A DNA stretch of 64,000 nucleotides from Hermatobates lingyangjiaoensis (Eukaryota; Arthropoda; Insecta; Hemiptera; Hermatobatidae): contig JAPFBL010000545.1 in the NCBI GenBank assembly GCA_026182355.1, positions 62,001 through 126,000 on the forward strand. Reading direction: 5' to 3'. Below the pieces are notes generated by a model that saw only the letters and a list, made by a program, of their open reading frames with translations, was not told the DNA's origin and did not search any database. How positions within the stretch are numbered: position 1 is the first letter of the stretch; every line of letters starts with the position of its first letter. Shown here in pieces: positions 22,080-36,914 of this stretch. A program made the translations under genes and the position numbers.

Positions 22080-25000
22080 TTCACAGACAAGTTTGTTTTG
22101 AAAATACACAGGTGTGGCAAGTAGGTATTGTTAGTTGATTTTAATTTCAATTGAGCACATGAATATATTGCGTATTTGACATCATTGAAATGGTGTTTCA
22201 CAGAGTTAAGGATGTACTATCTATTGAGAATAAATGTTTTGTAAACGAGCAATTCTCAGCCCTTAATATGAACAGGCATGAGAAATCAACAAACACGTTC
22301 TTACGCTATATGAAGCCGAGGAAAGAACTTACAAGTCAGTAAAGAGATTGGATTAGTGATGAAGAAGCAGTTCATTATCTAATTGAATTTCTTGACTCTG
22401 AATTTATTTCTCCTGGACTGCCTGCTCATGAGTAAAAACTTAAAGTAGGAGCACCAATGATGCAATTTATAGCAGGAACAAATTTCATGTTACGAAACAT
22501 GAGTGACCCAAAAACTGTGCAACGGGACACGACTCTGAGTTCGTGCTCTACACAGATATGCCATAGAGGCGGACATAATGACTGGATGTGGTATTGGGGA
22601 GTCTTCCGAACCACTGTCTGTTTCCATTCAAATGATTGCAAGGTCCCCTCAGAGTCTATTTCGCAATGACGTTAACTAAGTCGCAAAGGGAGACTTTATC
22701 TAACGCAGGAATTCAAGTTAGCGAAACCAAGTTTTTCTCACATGGTCAACTGTAGTTTACTTGCTCAATAGTCAGAGGTTTCAACTGATTGTTCTTCCAT
22801 GAACCTGAAGGACAGACAGCTAATGTAGTGCATACAGAGGCATTTGTTTAACACTGTACTAATAATGGTATTTTCTACTATTCTATAATTTCTAATTATA
22901 GTATTAGTATAATACTATAATTGATATGTTGGAATACCAAGTATAATAGAATTTTTGATTCCGTCAAAGACGGGTACATTTGCTAGTATTATATAAATTA
23001 AAAACTACTGGTATATAAACTCACTTGAACGAACTTTCAAGTGTTTGATACAAAACTATCGCAGTTGTATATTTCCTTTCTAGTTCGATTTGGTTTCGGT
23101 ACTCTAATCCTGTAAACTCTTAACCCTATACCTGTTGTTGGAAACTCTGTCACTCTTTTTCGCTGTCTTAAAACTATGTTATGTTTTCAAACATCTGATT
23201 AAGTTATCTCTTCTTCTGTTAAGTGACTTAATAAACTCATAGTCTTAAGTAATTGAAATAGCTAACAGTCGCTTATTGGTTGCTCGTCTTCGCTACCCAC
23301 ACTGTTGTGGTTTAACATGATTATCTCTTTTAAAACAGTTATAGGCCTGCATTCAACTGTGGTATAGTTTAAATGGTTGGCTGTCAATGTTTCACTTGGG
23401 ATGAACTCAAGCAAAATCACTATCACCAGAGTACCCAAGTGTCGAATTATTGATACATACTTGAATTTGCATTCAAGTATCGGTGGGTAACTTCAGTTTG
23501 GTTAATCTGGTAAATTCGTTTCTGTAGGCCTAGGGGTAGTTGTAAATATTTAATTGATGTTAAATATTTACTTATATCAATACTATTGGCCATAACCAGA
23601 AGTTGGGAAAACCAAATTACATAGTAATATGCAGTTTCCCTTCGTTATATAGATTTAGAAATTATATTTATGAAGGATTAACATTCAAATTCCAGGAAAA
23701 TATTTTCTGAGTCGAAATGAAAGAGACCTTTGAACGCGATCTACGCCCTTTTTTTATTTCAAAAAAAAAAGTAGACACTATTGAAGACCTGTCATATGCA
23801 GGTAATAATAGACGCATAAACCGGTTCGGGTCTGCTCTGGAAGATGGATAAGTTCCGAAACCAGTTGGAACAAAGAAGAAAAGAAACTACTGCGATAGTT
23901 CTCGTTACTCATAGTATTACAATTTTATATATTAATATTATAATATTAAAACTTGTGTCAACTACTTCATGGCAAGGGTTCTTTAACCAATATATTTATA
24001 AAAAAAAATTGTAACTTGAAGGTAAATTCAAAAAATTATTTTTGCATATCAAAAGTCATTCGTTTCACAAAAAGTACAAATTAAAATAAATGGGAAAAAT
24101 AGCTCGAATTATAAATAAACGGTGACAAAACATCTAAAAACTCAATAACTTATTAACACTGATTAAAACACTGAAAGTGTAATCACCCATAATGGTAAAA
24201 AACTGTGAAGAGTGTTAAGATAAACTGCGATACCCCTTGCCTGGGACATTAGACATTTTATGTAATACAATCTGTTGTAGTCGGATGCACGTATGGTTCA
24301 GATATAGAACTTGAAATTGTTATTGAATGATGTATTTCATTCTGAATGATTTGTCTTATAAATGAAATGTTTGGGCGTTTTACTTTTCGACATGTAATTA
24401 AAGCCTGACAAGTTTTTACTCTTATTTGTCTAATCAAGGAAAACACCTTACCCTGAGAGGTTTTCAAAAGCTTTTTGACTTGGTACTCTCACGCTATTGA
24501 TTGCTATCCTCACTTCTCTTTGATTTAGAAAAGTTATTTCTTTAGCACGTTTCTAAATTTAAGAAAATGTTATCTAAAACGATCATTCGTAAAAATTTTC
24601 CACCTTCTACATACAAAAACTCTTAAGATCAAATTAAGTTACAAATATCGAAGCCAAGTGGGTTGATTTGTTCAATTTTACTACAAATATTGGCAGGCAA
24701 AACAAGATTTGCTTACCTTCCACTCAATGACTTACTTACAGCTTTTTACTACTTTAGGATATCCTACATTTCATCCTTTACTTCATTCAATCACAATCAA
24801 GAATGTTTGTTAACAATTATGCTGAAAGTTAGGTTACAGTGGCAGTCTCACAAGGAACACACACCGGTCGAACATTGGCCTTTGTCACAATGAACATTCT
24901 ACTACTAAATTTGATCTAACTGAAATATAATTACAGTAGGGATATTTAACGAGTACCTGATATCGTACAGGCTCAGGATCGACGGCTTAACGTCCTCACC

Positions 25001-28000
25001 GAGAGACGACATGAACAGCTTTATTCACCTCCCAAGTGAAAAAAAAAAAAATCAAGGACCAGAGTAGGTATTGAACTCCAGATCTACCAGCAGAGCTAAG
25101 CACTGGGCTAACTGGCCCCTATGATGTTGAACACAAATAAAATAAAATTACTTATTTACATTTAAAATTAAAGTTTTCCTTATGTAATTTTCACATATAT
25201 AACCTATTGTTTCCACTGACTACAAACGTTAGTTTCTAAGTTCTTCAAGGAACATTTATTAATTAATTGAGAAATAATCGGCTTTATTTACTAACATTTA
25301 TTAATCCTTAAAATGATAATCCACAAAAATAGCTTAAGCTTTAGCCTATACCTAGTAAATAAACAAAACGACGAATTGACTCGAGGTATTTACTTAAATA
25401 GGACATTTCATTTGCTTGAATACATTCTATATATAAAAAAAACATAAAGTGCAGTTATATTTTAATCTAAAACAAATATCACACTACATGAATTTTTCAA
25501 TCTATTTATTTTAACTTTTTGAATAAAGTAATAATATTATATACACAAAAAAACTGAGCAATGCTTATGCCATTAACATAGAAGTTACACGCCTTTATAA
25601 CTCAACAGGTTTATAATGCGTACACAATTTTAGCTAGTAGTTTTATTTTGTAAACAGAAATAGTTATAAAATTGAAATCGAAAATTGTTTTTGAAAGCAC
25701 ACAAGGTACTCTGTAACTGAACACAAGCATTGCAATTATTAATACATATAACAGTATTGCTTTAAATGATATTGCTTGCTCATTTTGAAGCAGTTACGAA
25801 TACAATTTTATGAGTATAAAAAATAAATACATGCATAACACTCCACTAAGAACTAACTGAGATTTTACATAATCTAAAATAGGATACAAGCTTATTTTTT
25901 TTCTACTTAGCAATATTACATCACATTGACAAAACAATAGGAATTATTAAATTAAACATTTGACTTATTCAATTATAAAATCACAAGCTTAAGGTAACAA
26001 AATTTATATTTTAAAAATACTGTATCAATTATAAAGAATATAATAATAATCAGCTTATGTGTTATTATCAAAGAATGTAACTTAGATGTTAACAATACTA
26101 AAATTTGTTTTGAACAAAAGGATTAATTATGACAATAAAACAGATGAGTAATTATAAAGGCAAAAAAAAAAGTTTAGGTTCAAGAAATCATTAAAATTAA
26201 AAAAAAAATGCATAAAGGAATAATATCACAAGGAGATAAATTGGGGCCTTCACGCAACGTCAAAGTTTTGCGAAAGTCTCAAGCTGTTGTATTAAGCTCC
26301 TGAACTAAGGTTGTTTTATATATATGCCATTACCTTAATAAATATGTTAAATTAATCATTAAAAAAGTATGTATATGTTAATTTAAAAAAGAAAAACGTT
26401 CCTTTAATGAACAAGATGAGGGGAAATAAAGGAAGGAAGAGCGGGGAAAATTCACTAAGTACTGACTGCTAACAGTTCATTTTTTTCGATTCTGTTATGA
26501 ACTTCTATATAAATTGTGGTAATTAAATTAATTTAGTGGAATTATAAAAAAAATCACTATGTGTAAATCAGGGAAAAAAAAATAATTGAACCTGTGAGAA
26601 ATATGTTCATATATATAAGCGCAGGTCAGAGAGAGGAGTATACACTTAGTGAAATAACTTTTCTATATATGAATTAACGTCCTAAATTTTAACTTAAGCC
26701 ATCTTATTGAAAACCCTGAAAAAGGAGATTAACGAAAATTTGAGTAAAGAATATGTTGAATTCTGCTGTTATCGTCAAAGGATATCGGGAATGGAGAGCT
26801 AATGTTGTTAGTAGATCGTGTGGTCTCAGAGAAAGGAATACTGGTAGATTGATATCTACATTGAGCGTCAAAGCTTAAATATGTGATAACTAGTTTTCTT
26901 AGAGGGGTCTAATTTTAAATATGTTTTTTGTAATTCTAAACTGTACTTGTATGTCTTCCTTCAAGGATAGAACAAGGGAAAAGCCATTTCAAACCATCAT
27001 TGGTAATATCTATATAGAGCAAGAATTTCTTGTTTTAAACTCAGGTCACCTTCTACTGTTATTCCAGTAGTAGAGTAATGACGGGCGGACTAGGCATCAG
27101 GGTCGTCCCACTTTATGTGAAGTAGACTCCCCTCCCAATGATTTTCAAGTCATAGACATGTCGCTAATGAACGTGAATGTACTCTCGCAATGAGTTCTCT
27201 CAGCAGAAACAGTGTTAGCCGGAATGCCATTGCTTAACTAGTGTCACCCGAAAACATAATAAAAACTAGCAGGGGCAGGAATGGGTTAAAGCACTTTGAT
27301 ACGTTACCCAGTCCGAGGATATGGTTGGGAAGAGCCTACAATTGGTATTGAAACTTGTATCTGAGTTTCACCTGTCTTGCATGAGAAGTAGTATACCTTC
27401 CGTGCTACATGGAGATCAACAGGTGATGAGTCAGGATACTAGTACAAAACCTTCAGGTGAGCCATGGACCCTTTAGTAATCTCCCTTCAGGGGGGACGAC
27501 CGAGCACATTGTGCTTGCAAAGTACAAAAGATTGAACACCAGCACTCAACTCCATCTGTCGTCTATTTCATCCATTCCCGACAAGCAGACAAAACCTTCT
27601 TTCATGAGGAGACCACCCAACATGAGTAAACCTCACTCAGCAACTGATTGTACAAATAAAACGCACAAATCAAAAAGTTCTCTATCGTAAAGAATTAAAT
27701 AGGTTGAATTAAAAGTTCGTTGAGTTACTACTTAATAATCCATTACAGTTTTCTGAAATATTACATATAAGAAATTATGATTTAAAAAAAAATTGTTTAG
27801 AAAATAATTCATGTTCCAAACACTATGTGGACATGTTGGAGTTTTAATTAAACCACGTTTATAATTACAATTACACATCATACACTTAAATATGAATAAT
27901 AGAGTACTCAAGTCACAAATGAAAACTAAATTGATGGTCTTATACAAAAACATCACGAAAAAGGAATGTAAGATACGGAAAAGATAGCTCATTTTTCGGA

Positions 28001-28250
28001 TAAAATTCCTTCACTAGAGAAAAAGATATGAGAGGACAGAAAGTGGACAAAAAATAAACATTTTGTCTCTTCTGCTACCATTTCTTTAGCTCTTATCAAG
28101 GACATTTGCCCCAAAAGCTTAGCTAGATTTTTGTTACTTCATAAACCTCCAATTGCGTAAAATGAGTATACATATATAGTATTACTATTCAAATAATGCA
28201 AACTCTATCGTTTAAACAAAAGTACAAAATGAATAATGTGTACGTACTAA
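22080..28250. other. gene-poor AT-rich DNA downstream of BCCIP
   Basis: Apart from the SINE near 25.0 kb I see nothing firm. A + frame at 27457-27690 follows a splice-like CTCCCTTCAG, but its Ser/Thr/Lys-rich product matches nothing I know. Confidence 0.5.
24940..25118 (-). repeat. tRNA-derived SINE, inverted
   Basis: The - strand reads GGCCAGTTAGCCCAGTGC, then GAGTTCAATACCTACTCTGG (B box), then GATATCAGGTACTCGTTAAA. It contains an A-rich interruption. Confidence 0.7.
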
Positions 28251-28251
28251 A

Positions 28252-28807
28252 AAGTAAAAATTCCGTCTTTTTCCGAAAATAAGTCCTAGCGTGATTTTCG
28301 GGATGTTTTGGACTATAAGCCCTCCCCTGAAAATAGGCCCTAGTTAAAATAATGTGAAAAATATAATTCGTTAAAAAATTTCTGTTGAGTGTAGTAGGTA
28401 TCTCTGAGCTGTTGTAATATTTCAGAGAATTCTTTGGAAAAAAATATTCCAAGAAATTCCTTGTTTACCTCTAAAGTTCGTTTCAAGGGAGCTACCTAGG
28501 CAAGAAGCATTAATTTAACCACAGCTATATTGCAAGACATGACAGATTCAGACCAATGATTCTACAGGAAATAGATTTGGAGGAAAATCAAAAAGGAATT
28601 CAAAATTTTGATAATTTATGACCATGTTCCAAAAGATGACATGACTGTAATCGAATAAAATTAAATTTCTGTATAAATATAAATATTAAACAAAAATATG
28701 TAAATTTACTTAATGTACTTGAAGCCCTCCCCCAAAAATAAGCCCTAGCACGGATTTTGACCTAAAAATAAAGTAAGACAGTGTCTTATTTTCGGAAAAA
28801 GAGGGTA
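28252..28807. mobile_element. MITE-like DNA transposon remnant
   Basis: Both ends carry inverted CTTTTTCCGAAAATAAG. Just inside are inverted versions of AAGCCCT and CCTAGC blocks. There is no transposase frame. I recognise the end type from animal genomes but cannot give a superfamily with confidence. Confidence 0.6.
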
Positions 28808-28809
28808 TA

Positions 28810-31640
28810 ACCACTAAACCAATAACTATTATAACTAAAAAGTGATTAAATCTGACAAAAACAAAGTGAAAAACGTTTGTAATAAAAGATGTAGAATTGA
28901 AGGATGTAGAAATAAGTCGTTGTTCTGATTAACGATTTAATATTTGTTCCAATTCCAACCAATTGTTCAAAGAAGAACATTATATTTCAAAATTAAACTT
29001 AAGGAAGACTTCGAAATTAATTTTCTTAAACTATTTGTTATTTCCAAAATCAATACTGTTTCCTATTCAATGAAACTGCTTAAATATGTTACTTTATTAA
29101 ATCATAAATGGTTACTATTTTAATGGCAAAAATTATTAACACAGCTTACACTTTATTTACACATCTCCCTTAAAAATACTACAATTTGGCCTATTATCTT
29201 AAATTTAATATTCACTGATCTGGTTACTAGTTAACTAGTGGTTTTTTTTCTTCCTTTCCATTATCCAATCGGTTCTAGTATCAAAAAATGATAGTTACGA
29301 AAGGAAAATATTACAGCATTAATAAATAAATTCTTGGATATCACTGATACTTTTTTTAACAGAACAAATACTCCTTTAAAAAAAAATCATACATTATTTA
29401 TCTAATATAAACAACAAACGAACTACTATTCCTAAGATTATTGGCTCTTAAAAATTTAATTGACACTAATTTAATGTATCTTTTTACTGCTATACATGCA
29501 ATATTTACTTCTATCTTTGGCCTATAAATGATGGAATATCTTCTTTTTTTAAAAAAAAAACAATATTAAAGCGGTATGAGAATCATTGAATGTGTAATCA
29601 TTTGTACTGGATATTGAAAGAGTTAAGAAAAAAGTGAATAAAGATCAAAGGAATCCCTAAGACGAAAGTGAAGGGGACAGACCACTGTAGGAGCGTTCAA
29701 GCTTTTCATACTGTATTTCTATTCAAACACCCTATTGTTTGGTGGGTTTCAGTGAATACACTACAAAAATAGTAATTTCTGTTCACATTTATAAACTTCA
29801 TTTAACGCATTATTATCAAAATCAATTTAAATTTATTAAAATTATCGAATTCTAATTACAATATTTCTAATTTTTCAAAGTTATCTATTATAGTTCACAA
29901 ATATCTTAAAAAAAAAAAAAAAAAAAAATTGAAAACAAATATTACAATTATTGTCATCATAAATGCTTTTTAGAGGATTGAAGTTTCTTGATTTATCACA
30001 AAATGTGAATTAAAAAAAAAAATATTTCATATGCAAAATTTACACAAGAAACACGTGGAAATCAAAATCAACAATTTGATAATTTAAAGAAAAAATAACA
30101 CCTTCAGACCTAATTACACCACTATCAGAGTTTCATATGCAATATAAGTTACCTACAATGAAACTTCTTAAATGCCATCAGTCTACAGGTCTATTTTCCT
30201 TTTCAATTCGTTTTTTTATATACAACATGCTTTTTTAAAATTTCAAAATGAAACGCACCAATTATACATTTTTTTTCTTGTGTTTTATTATTATATACGA
30301 TGAAGAACAATTGGTCAATAATCATAAAATGTGAATTAAAAAAAAATATTTCATATGCAAAATTTACACAAGAAACACGTGGAAATCAAAATCAACAATT
30401 TGATAATTTAAAGAAAAAATAACACCTTCAGACCTAATTACACCACTATCAGAGTTTCATATGCAACATAAGTTACCTACAATGAAACTTCTTAAATGCC
30501 ATCAGTCTACAGGTCTATTTTCCTTTTCAATTCGTTTTTTTATATACAACATATTTTTTTAAAATTTCAAAATGAAACGCACCAATTATACATTTTTTTT
30601 TCTTGTGTTTTATTATTATATACGATGAAGAACAATTGGTCAAAATTCTAGGTTTTTCTAGTTCATATTTTTCAAATACTAATTTCATTAAAAGTGCTAT
30701 AAAGTTTACTACGGATATTAATTCTACCGGTACCCACCATACAATAAGTTATTAACTTCCAGTATAGTATCAATAAATAACTCCTGTATTTATTATTCAT
30801 TATGAATATTAGATTCACTACTATGTGCTACAAAATTAAATCAAGATCAAAGTTATATTCTATATAACTAAAAGTAATGAGTAAAATTAAGATACAAACA
30901 ATACATTTATAATATATCAACATGGTTTGTTACAATGTCGACTGTAATTTAATCAACACATAAATTTGTTTGACCTATTATCACTATATAAATACAAGAT
31001 ATTGGGCTTTTTTTTTTTATCCAGAAAGAAGGGGAAATTGAACGTTTTTAAAAATATTTTTATAAATGAAAAGGAAATTAATAAATTAAAACATTTAACT
31101 TGAAGATGCAGTACATGATATATTGTAATTAAGTTGACCAATAAATATGATATTAACATTTCGGAATATATTTTTTTTTCCTTTACTGTAATGTAATGCT
31201 AGTGCAATACTTTTTGGAATAAACTTCTTAAGGCAAAATGTCTAGAATTGTACGCCTAGTTGTCTCAAATGGAAAAAGAAATAGAAATCAAAGAAAGAAA
31301 TTGAAATGATTAATATAAACCCTGCTAACTTCAATTCAATTAAATTATTAATAGGTTATCTATATATTTCAAATTTGTAGAACAGGCAATTTGTGGTCTG
31401 CTCAATGTCTTTTGTGTAAGTGCTTATAAATAATAGTTTATGTGATATATATATATATATTTTGAAAAATATGTTAATGGTAAATGCAAAGAAGGATGAA
31501 GAAATAGATGAAAGATGAATGAGTGAGAAGAAATTGGTATTTAAATTGAATATTTAAATATCAATTAAATATAATAAAAAGGGAAGGACGGAAACTGAAG
31601 GACAGAATAGGGTATGGAGCATAATAGCTGCCAGCTCTTA
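28810..31640. other. AT-rich DNA with homopolymer runs
   Basis: A runs at 29908-29930 and the 326-bp tandem duplication. No coding signal. Confidence 0.6.
30000..30643 (+). repeat. 326-bp tandem duplication
   Basis: 30000-30320 and 30326-30643 are almost identical (both hold ACACAAGAAACACGTGGAAA and GAAGAACAATTGGTCAA). No coding content. Confidence 0.95.
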
Positions 31641-31654
31641 CAAGTTATTAATAT

Positions 31655-31827
31655 TAAACAAATAATATACCGCCTTACCTCGTACACTGCTGCCGTAGCT
31701 CTCGCACAGGTTTCGGGTGTCACTCATCTTCAACAAAAACAGTTTTTGTTGAAGATGGGTGACACCCGAAACCGGTCCGAGAGCTACGGCAGCAGTGTAA
31801 GAGGTAAGACGGTATATTATTTTTTTA
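31655..31827. repeat. near-perfect hairpin, separate family
   Basis: Arms of about 86 bases meet at 31741 with almost no loop. Right arm motif TTGAAGA, T, GGGTG/CACCC stem, GAAACC. Overlapping frames on both strands (31614-31949 +, 31638-31868 -) are consequences of the palindrome. Confidence 0.88.
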
Positions 31828-31829
31828 AT

Positions 31830-34800
31830 ATTAACAATACTAACTTCAGTGGTAATGACGAAATGCATGAATCTTACAAGATAATTCAGGGAATAATCAA
31901 GACATCTGATCCACTGAAGAACAATTTCAGTGATATCAATTCAAATTGAAATTATGAATTGCTAAAGTATAGAATCGATTTCGATGATTTGAAACAATTT
32001 CAGTAAGCTATTTCAATGGTAGTTTATCATACCCATAGAGTAAAAGTGTCCATATTTTTACATTGACTGAATAACATTTTGAATGTAAATGGATTTCAGT
32101 GTATTGTATCTGTAACAATGTACAGTTCAATAGTGATCTAAACTCTTGAATCGTTATACTAATTTAAGTTTTGTCACTTTTAATTATGACAAAACTCCCC
32201 TTCAATTTTCATGTATTAACCTGATATTATAATCCACTTAAAATATCATTTATTATATTATTCATAAAGTATATTTAGAAGAAAATTGAAAGCTTTGTAA
32301 TTTATAAATACTTCGGATACTTCATTTACATTGTTAACATGTAGATGAGAAAATTGCAAAGAATTATGTTAAAGTTTAAACAAAAGTTATGACATGATGA
32401 TTTAAAAGGGTTTTCCGCGTGCGAAGGTGCTCGACTAGTTCCTGATGTTATCTTCAAGTACAATAGTCACTGCTGAAGATACAACATTTTGGTAACCAAC
32501 CGAACACAGTATACAAAGTTTAAGGTGAAGTATTTCAAACATAACACTTTTATTATAAAACAATACAAACATCTAAAAGATGACAAAATGGTTAAGCTAA
32601 ACAAAATTTATGATATGTCAAAAACTGCTTCCTAATACATGGAAGGGCTGATACATAATTCTGATATCAACCTGCAAACAATGTGTGAACTCCTGATGAT
32701 GAACGTATTGAAACAAACGGTTTGCAATACACAACGTTTTGAGGTAAGACATTTTCAAGCAAACATGCTTTCACTATATAAACTTATGATAAAAATAATT
32801 TTTTATCACTGCAAAATTATCTAAAGTTCTTTGTTAGTAATTTATTTAAACAAAAATGAACCATTTATTAACGAATACCGATAATATAATAACATATGTT
32901 AGTAAATGAATCCTTTGAAACATACAAGTATTGTCAAGGTTGAAATTTTATTAATCGTATAAATACGTTAAATTAAAATCATTTAAAGCTAATCCATTAC
33001 TTTTAAAATCATAACAAGTTTGGCATGTAAACAATATATTGAAAACATATATGAAAATAAATTATATTGATATGTAAAGTATAAAATAACAAAATATTGT
33101 TAAAATAATAAACTTACAAAATTTGTTACTATTGGCATAGAAAAGAATAAAAACACATTAAGGAATACTAAAGCAAGAAACAAGAACTAACAATTTACAC
33201 AACTGTTAATAAAATCTTTGTAAATTGATATTTATTTAAAAAGATGATTCTTATTGAATAAAACATAAATCTTAAATTTAAATTATTGTTATTCAAATTA
33301 ATGTGTTTAATTGAAAAGTTGTGATTTTTCTATCAAGCAATATTAAGAGATAATTTTTAATCAAGATAAATGTATTTAAAAAAAAAACAAAAACAAGACT
33401 ACTTGCTATAATTGATATACAAAAGAATACTTGAGATCACAAATCACTTAGTTTAAACAATAACATAATTAGAATTAAAATATTTTAGGTTGAAATTTTA
33501 AATAGAATTTAATTTAGTAAATTCAACAATTATTAAAACATAATGAAAAAAATTTATTAATGTTAAATAATTATTAATATATATAAAATATTATTTAAAT
33601 TAATAATCATTATTTAATAGAAATAAATTATTTAATAAATAGATAATATTATAAGATAAATTACAAATTTATTATTAAACAAAATCATTAAGAAAGTTTA
33701 AAAAACTTAACATTTGAAATATAAATAGTAAAAAAAAATAATCAATAAAAACAAGATGAAAACAAAGTTAATTATTGAAAATTTAAGTAAGCATATATTA
33801 ATGTAACATTATAAAATAAATAAAAATGATTAAATGTCAGTTTTTAAAATAATAATTATTTTTATATAGCAGGTATTAATTATTTAAAACATCATTATAA
33901 TTATATTATTCTTTTATTTAGTGATATATAATTATAAAATTTCCTATACTATATTAAAATAAACATCGTTAAAAAATTATTTCTTTAATAAAAAAACAAA
34001 ACTATAACAAAAATAAACGAGTAAACTGTAACAACAATATTTGTTTTTTGGCACAGAAAAAAGCAACCTATATAAAACAATACAGGAATATCATTCAAAA
34101 TAAAAAAAAAAATCTATATTTTTCGCAACTTCTTAAGAAGGTTATTTTTTATTATTAACAAATAGATATCAATAAATGCCAAGACTTCAACTATTAAGCC
34201 TGATTAACATACGTTTTAAACATAAATCTATAAGATAGAAATTGTTACTTGCAAAGTTATTGGCACTACAAATAGAAAAAAAATGGTTGTTTTGCACTAA
34301 ATTTGATTTTCAGCAAGCAATTTGGAGAAATTTTCTCATAACATATATTTAAAAAAAAAAATAAAACAGAATTCATTTTCGTATACAAAATACTTGGAAT
34401 GACATAAACTTCATTTGAAAAAATAAAATTAGAGTTATTTTCAATTGATTTGAAATAAATTTGATTAAAAAACCATCTATTAATCTATTAAATAGAATTT
34501 ATTTAATATTATAAATAAATATTATATTTATTTATATTTAAATTATTAAATAAATGCAATTTATTTAATAGACAACTAAATTATCTATGAAATAAATAGA
34601 TAATTATTTATTTAATGATAAATTAACCAAATAATTTATTTTATATATGAATCTATGAAATCAGTTAATGAAATGTACTTCTAAGAGTGAAACTTCACAC
34701 TATTTAGCACAAAATAATAAATTTTCAGTTTAAAAAAAAATAATTCAATAAAAACAGGAGACATTGAAAAACAAAAGTTTAATGTATGTAGGAGAAATTG

Positions 34801-35755
34801 TTGTTCAATGTGGGAAGCATCATTCATTAATGTAACGCATTAATACAAATAGAGGAGTAAAAGATGCGAAGTTAACAGTGTCAGATTTTATTTCAATAAA
34901 TTAATAAATTTATTTTTATAATAGCAGGTAAAGTTAAATTATTTAAGAAACATGCCATTATTAATTGACTTACTTTAGTTGCTTTTAACTTTCATGGTTA
35001 GATTATGTCCATGCAACTTTGCTATACCCACAAATCTCTGCCCTCAAGTCACCTAGTATTAATAACTATTACACATCTAATTACCGTTATAATCGGAGAA
35101 ATTATTTTTCTTTTAAATAAAAATGAATATACCATCAATACAGCATCTATAAAAACCTTCGCTGAGAAATTCATGAGCAAAAAGTATGAAACTTACAGGT
35201 TTTTTTTTTTACCTAGTACAAAAATAAAACCATATCATTACAAAATATGAATTAATAAATACAAATTCGGACATAGAGCTCTAAGAATAAATACATAAAA
35301 ATAAATCGTATATAATGTCTTTTCTAGGGTTTTAGTGATGGATTATAAAGCAAATTATGCGATGGGAAGACTAAGGAGATAAAATGTTAAAGCAGTTAAA
35401 AAAGCTTGCTTGAAGTCGCTAATGATTCCGAAAATTATATTCTAGACAAATTAAGTCAAGAATAGAGATATCTTTCTTCTTTTCTTTTTTTTTTTTATTT
35501 TATATCTTATAAGATCAATCTTATCTGGGTCTTGTTAACTAAATACATTATTTACTTAACTAAATTATTAACTACTGTGGTAACTTCAATATTTTATGAT
35601 TAATGGAAACAATTAAATGCAGATGTTAAATATTAATATTAGGCCCTCAGTAATGCTATTAGGGCTTAAAAATAAAATAAATATAATTAATACTTTTCAA
35701 ATATGTATATTTGGATTATTAACGGTATATAATTAAATTAAATGAAACGATTCCA
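31830..35755. other. extremely AT-rich desert
   Basis: From about 32.8 to 35.0 kb the sequence is nearly all A and T, with many TTAAAT/AATTTA words (33580-33660 and 34480-34620 almost without G or C). A degenerate GC-richer patch at 32400-32760 may be an old hairpin arm (CTGATGATGAACG). No gene seen. Confidence 0.65.
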
Positions 35756-35756
35756 C

Positions 35757-35999
35757 AAGCTACATAAACTGGATTCAGAGAAAGAACTATACATCAAATA
35801 CATCACAAATACTCACTACTATATTTGGACCGCGTCCTCATCAGGGGAGAGATAAGGAAATGAGTCACTCCGACGACAAGAGCTACTGTCCTGAGTTCAG
35901 AGAGATTTGTTTCTTTACCTCTCTGCCTGATAACGGCGCAGTCGAATATATTAGTGAGTTTCTGTGATTTCTTTTATGTGTGTTCTTTCTCTGAATCTA
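35757..35999. repeat. hairpin, separate family
   Basis: Arms AGAGAAAGAACTATACAT and complement. The right arm has CCTGATAACGGCGCAGTCGAA, a degenerate motif. Confidence 0.75.
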
Positions 36000-36012
36000 G
36001 TTTATATATATA

Positions 36013-36204
36013 ATGATTTCATATAAACACGTGTAATAGCAATCAATGATCAAACCACAATATGAAATGGGAAAACAAGACTAAGATCTTTTAACCGTAA
36101 CAAGCGGTCTTCGTCAGTTCGGTTTTTGACTCTGACGAAGACCACTTGTTACGGTTGAAAGATGTTAGTCTTTTTTTCCCATTTCATATTGTGGTTTGAT
36201 CAGG
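36013..36204. repeat. family-A hairpin
   Basis: Almost complete arms around 36120. Motif CTGACGA, A, GACC.../GGTT, GAAAG at about 36131-36160. Confidence 0.9.
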
Positions 36205-36231
36205 TCATCATGTGTGTGTGTGTGTTATCTA

Positions 36232-36855
36232 ATCGGGATTCCGTCAAATTTTCTAGGTTCAAAAATCAAACTCTCATTGCCGACGTTTCGGTTTTATTTT
36301 AAAACCTTTTTCATATCTTCTCATCTTCTCGAGGAAGATGAAGCTATACGCTGATCAAGTTTGGAGCCCCGTAGGGATAAGCTAACAGCAAATAAAAATA
36401 AAAATTGAACCAATTTTTATTGAGCCAATAAAAATTGAGCGCAAACCAGTTGAGCCCCCTGAGCAACTTAATAGGCGTTGACGGGTCTGACGTGACAAGT
36501 AGTATTGAATACGTACCTGATCGATGAGAAACGTCGCATTGAATATGTAGACGTTGTCTAATTGTAAGATAGCTTCAGCCTTGCCAGAATCCTGCTTTGG
36601 ATCAGTAGCGCAGGAAGCTTTTTTGGACATATGCGAAGTACCACCCACATTCCGGAGGGCCACGTACTACAGTGATGGTTCAGCACAGGTGCGTTGTTTG
36701 AGTGGCCTCGACGTAATACGGTGTGCTAGTGGCATGAGAGTCCTGGATTTGAGGATTAAAAGAAATATCAAAAAGATTTTAAAATAAAACCGAAACGTCG
36801 GCAATGAGAGTTTGATTTTTGAACCTAGAAAATTTGACCGAATCCCGATTAGATG
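36232..36855. repeat. large inverted repeat with 90-bp arms and 450-bp loop
   Basis: Arms 36232-36325 and 36765-36855 share AAATTTTCTAGGTTCAAAAA and CATTGCCGACGTTTCGGTTT. The inner end GAAACGTCGGCAA equals that of the 50.8-kb hairpin, so the two families are related. The loop is GC-richer and has no recognised gene. Confidence 0.85.
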
Positions 36856-36914
36856 ACACACCTATTCTATCGAACGGTCGATATATTATTGAATCTGTTA
36901 TTTATATATATATA

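Noticed and set aside
27457..27690. 77-codon + frame as an alternative BCCIP last exon or a new gene
   Set aside because: Low-complexity Ser/Thr/Lys product, 6 kb beyond a complete BCCIP terminal exon. Only the acceptor-like sequence supports it.
31614..31949. 111-codon + frame and its - strand mirror
   Set aside because: Both arise from the two arms of the same palindrome.
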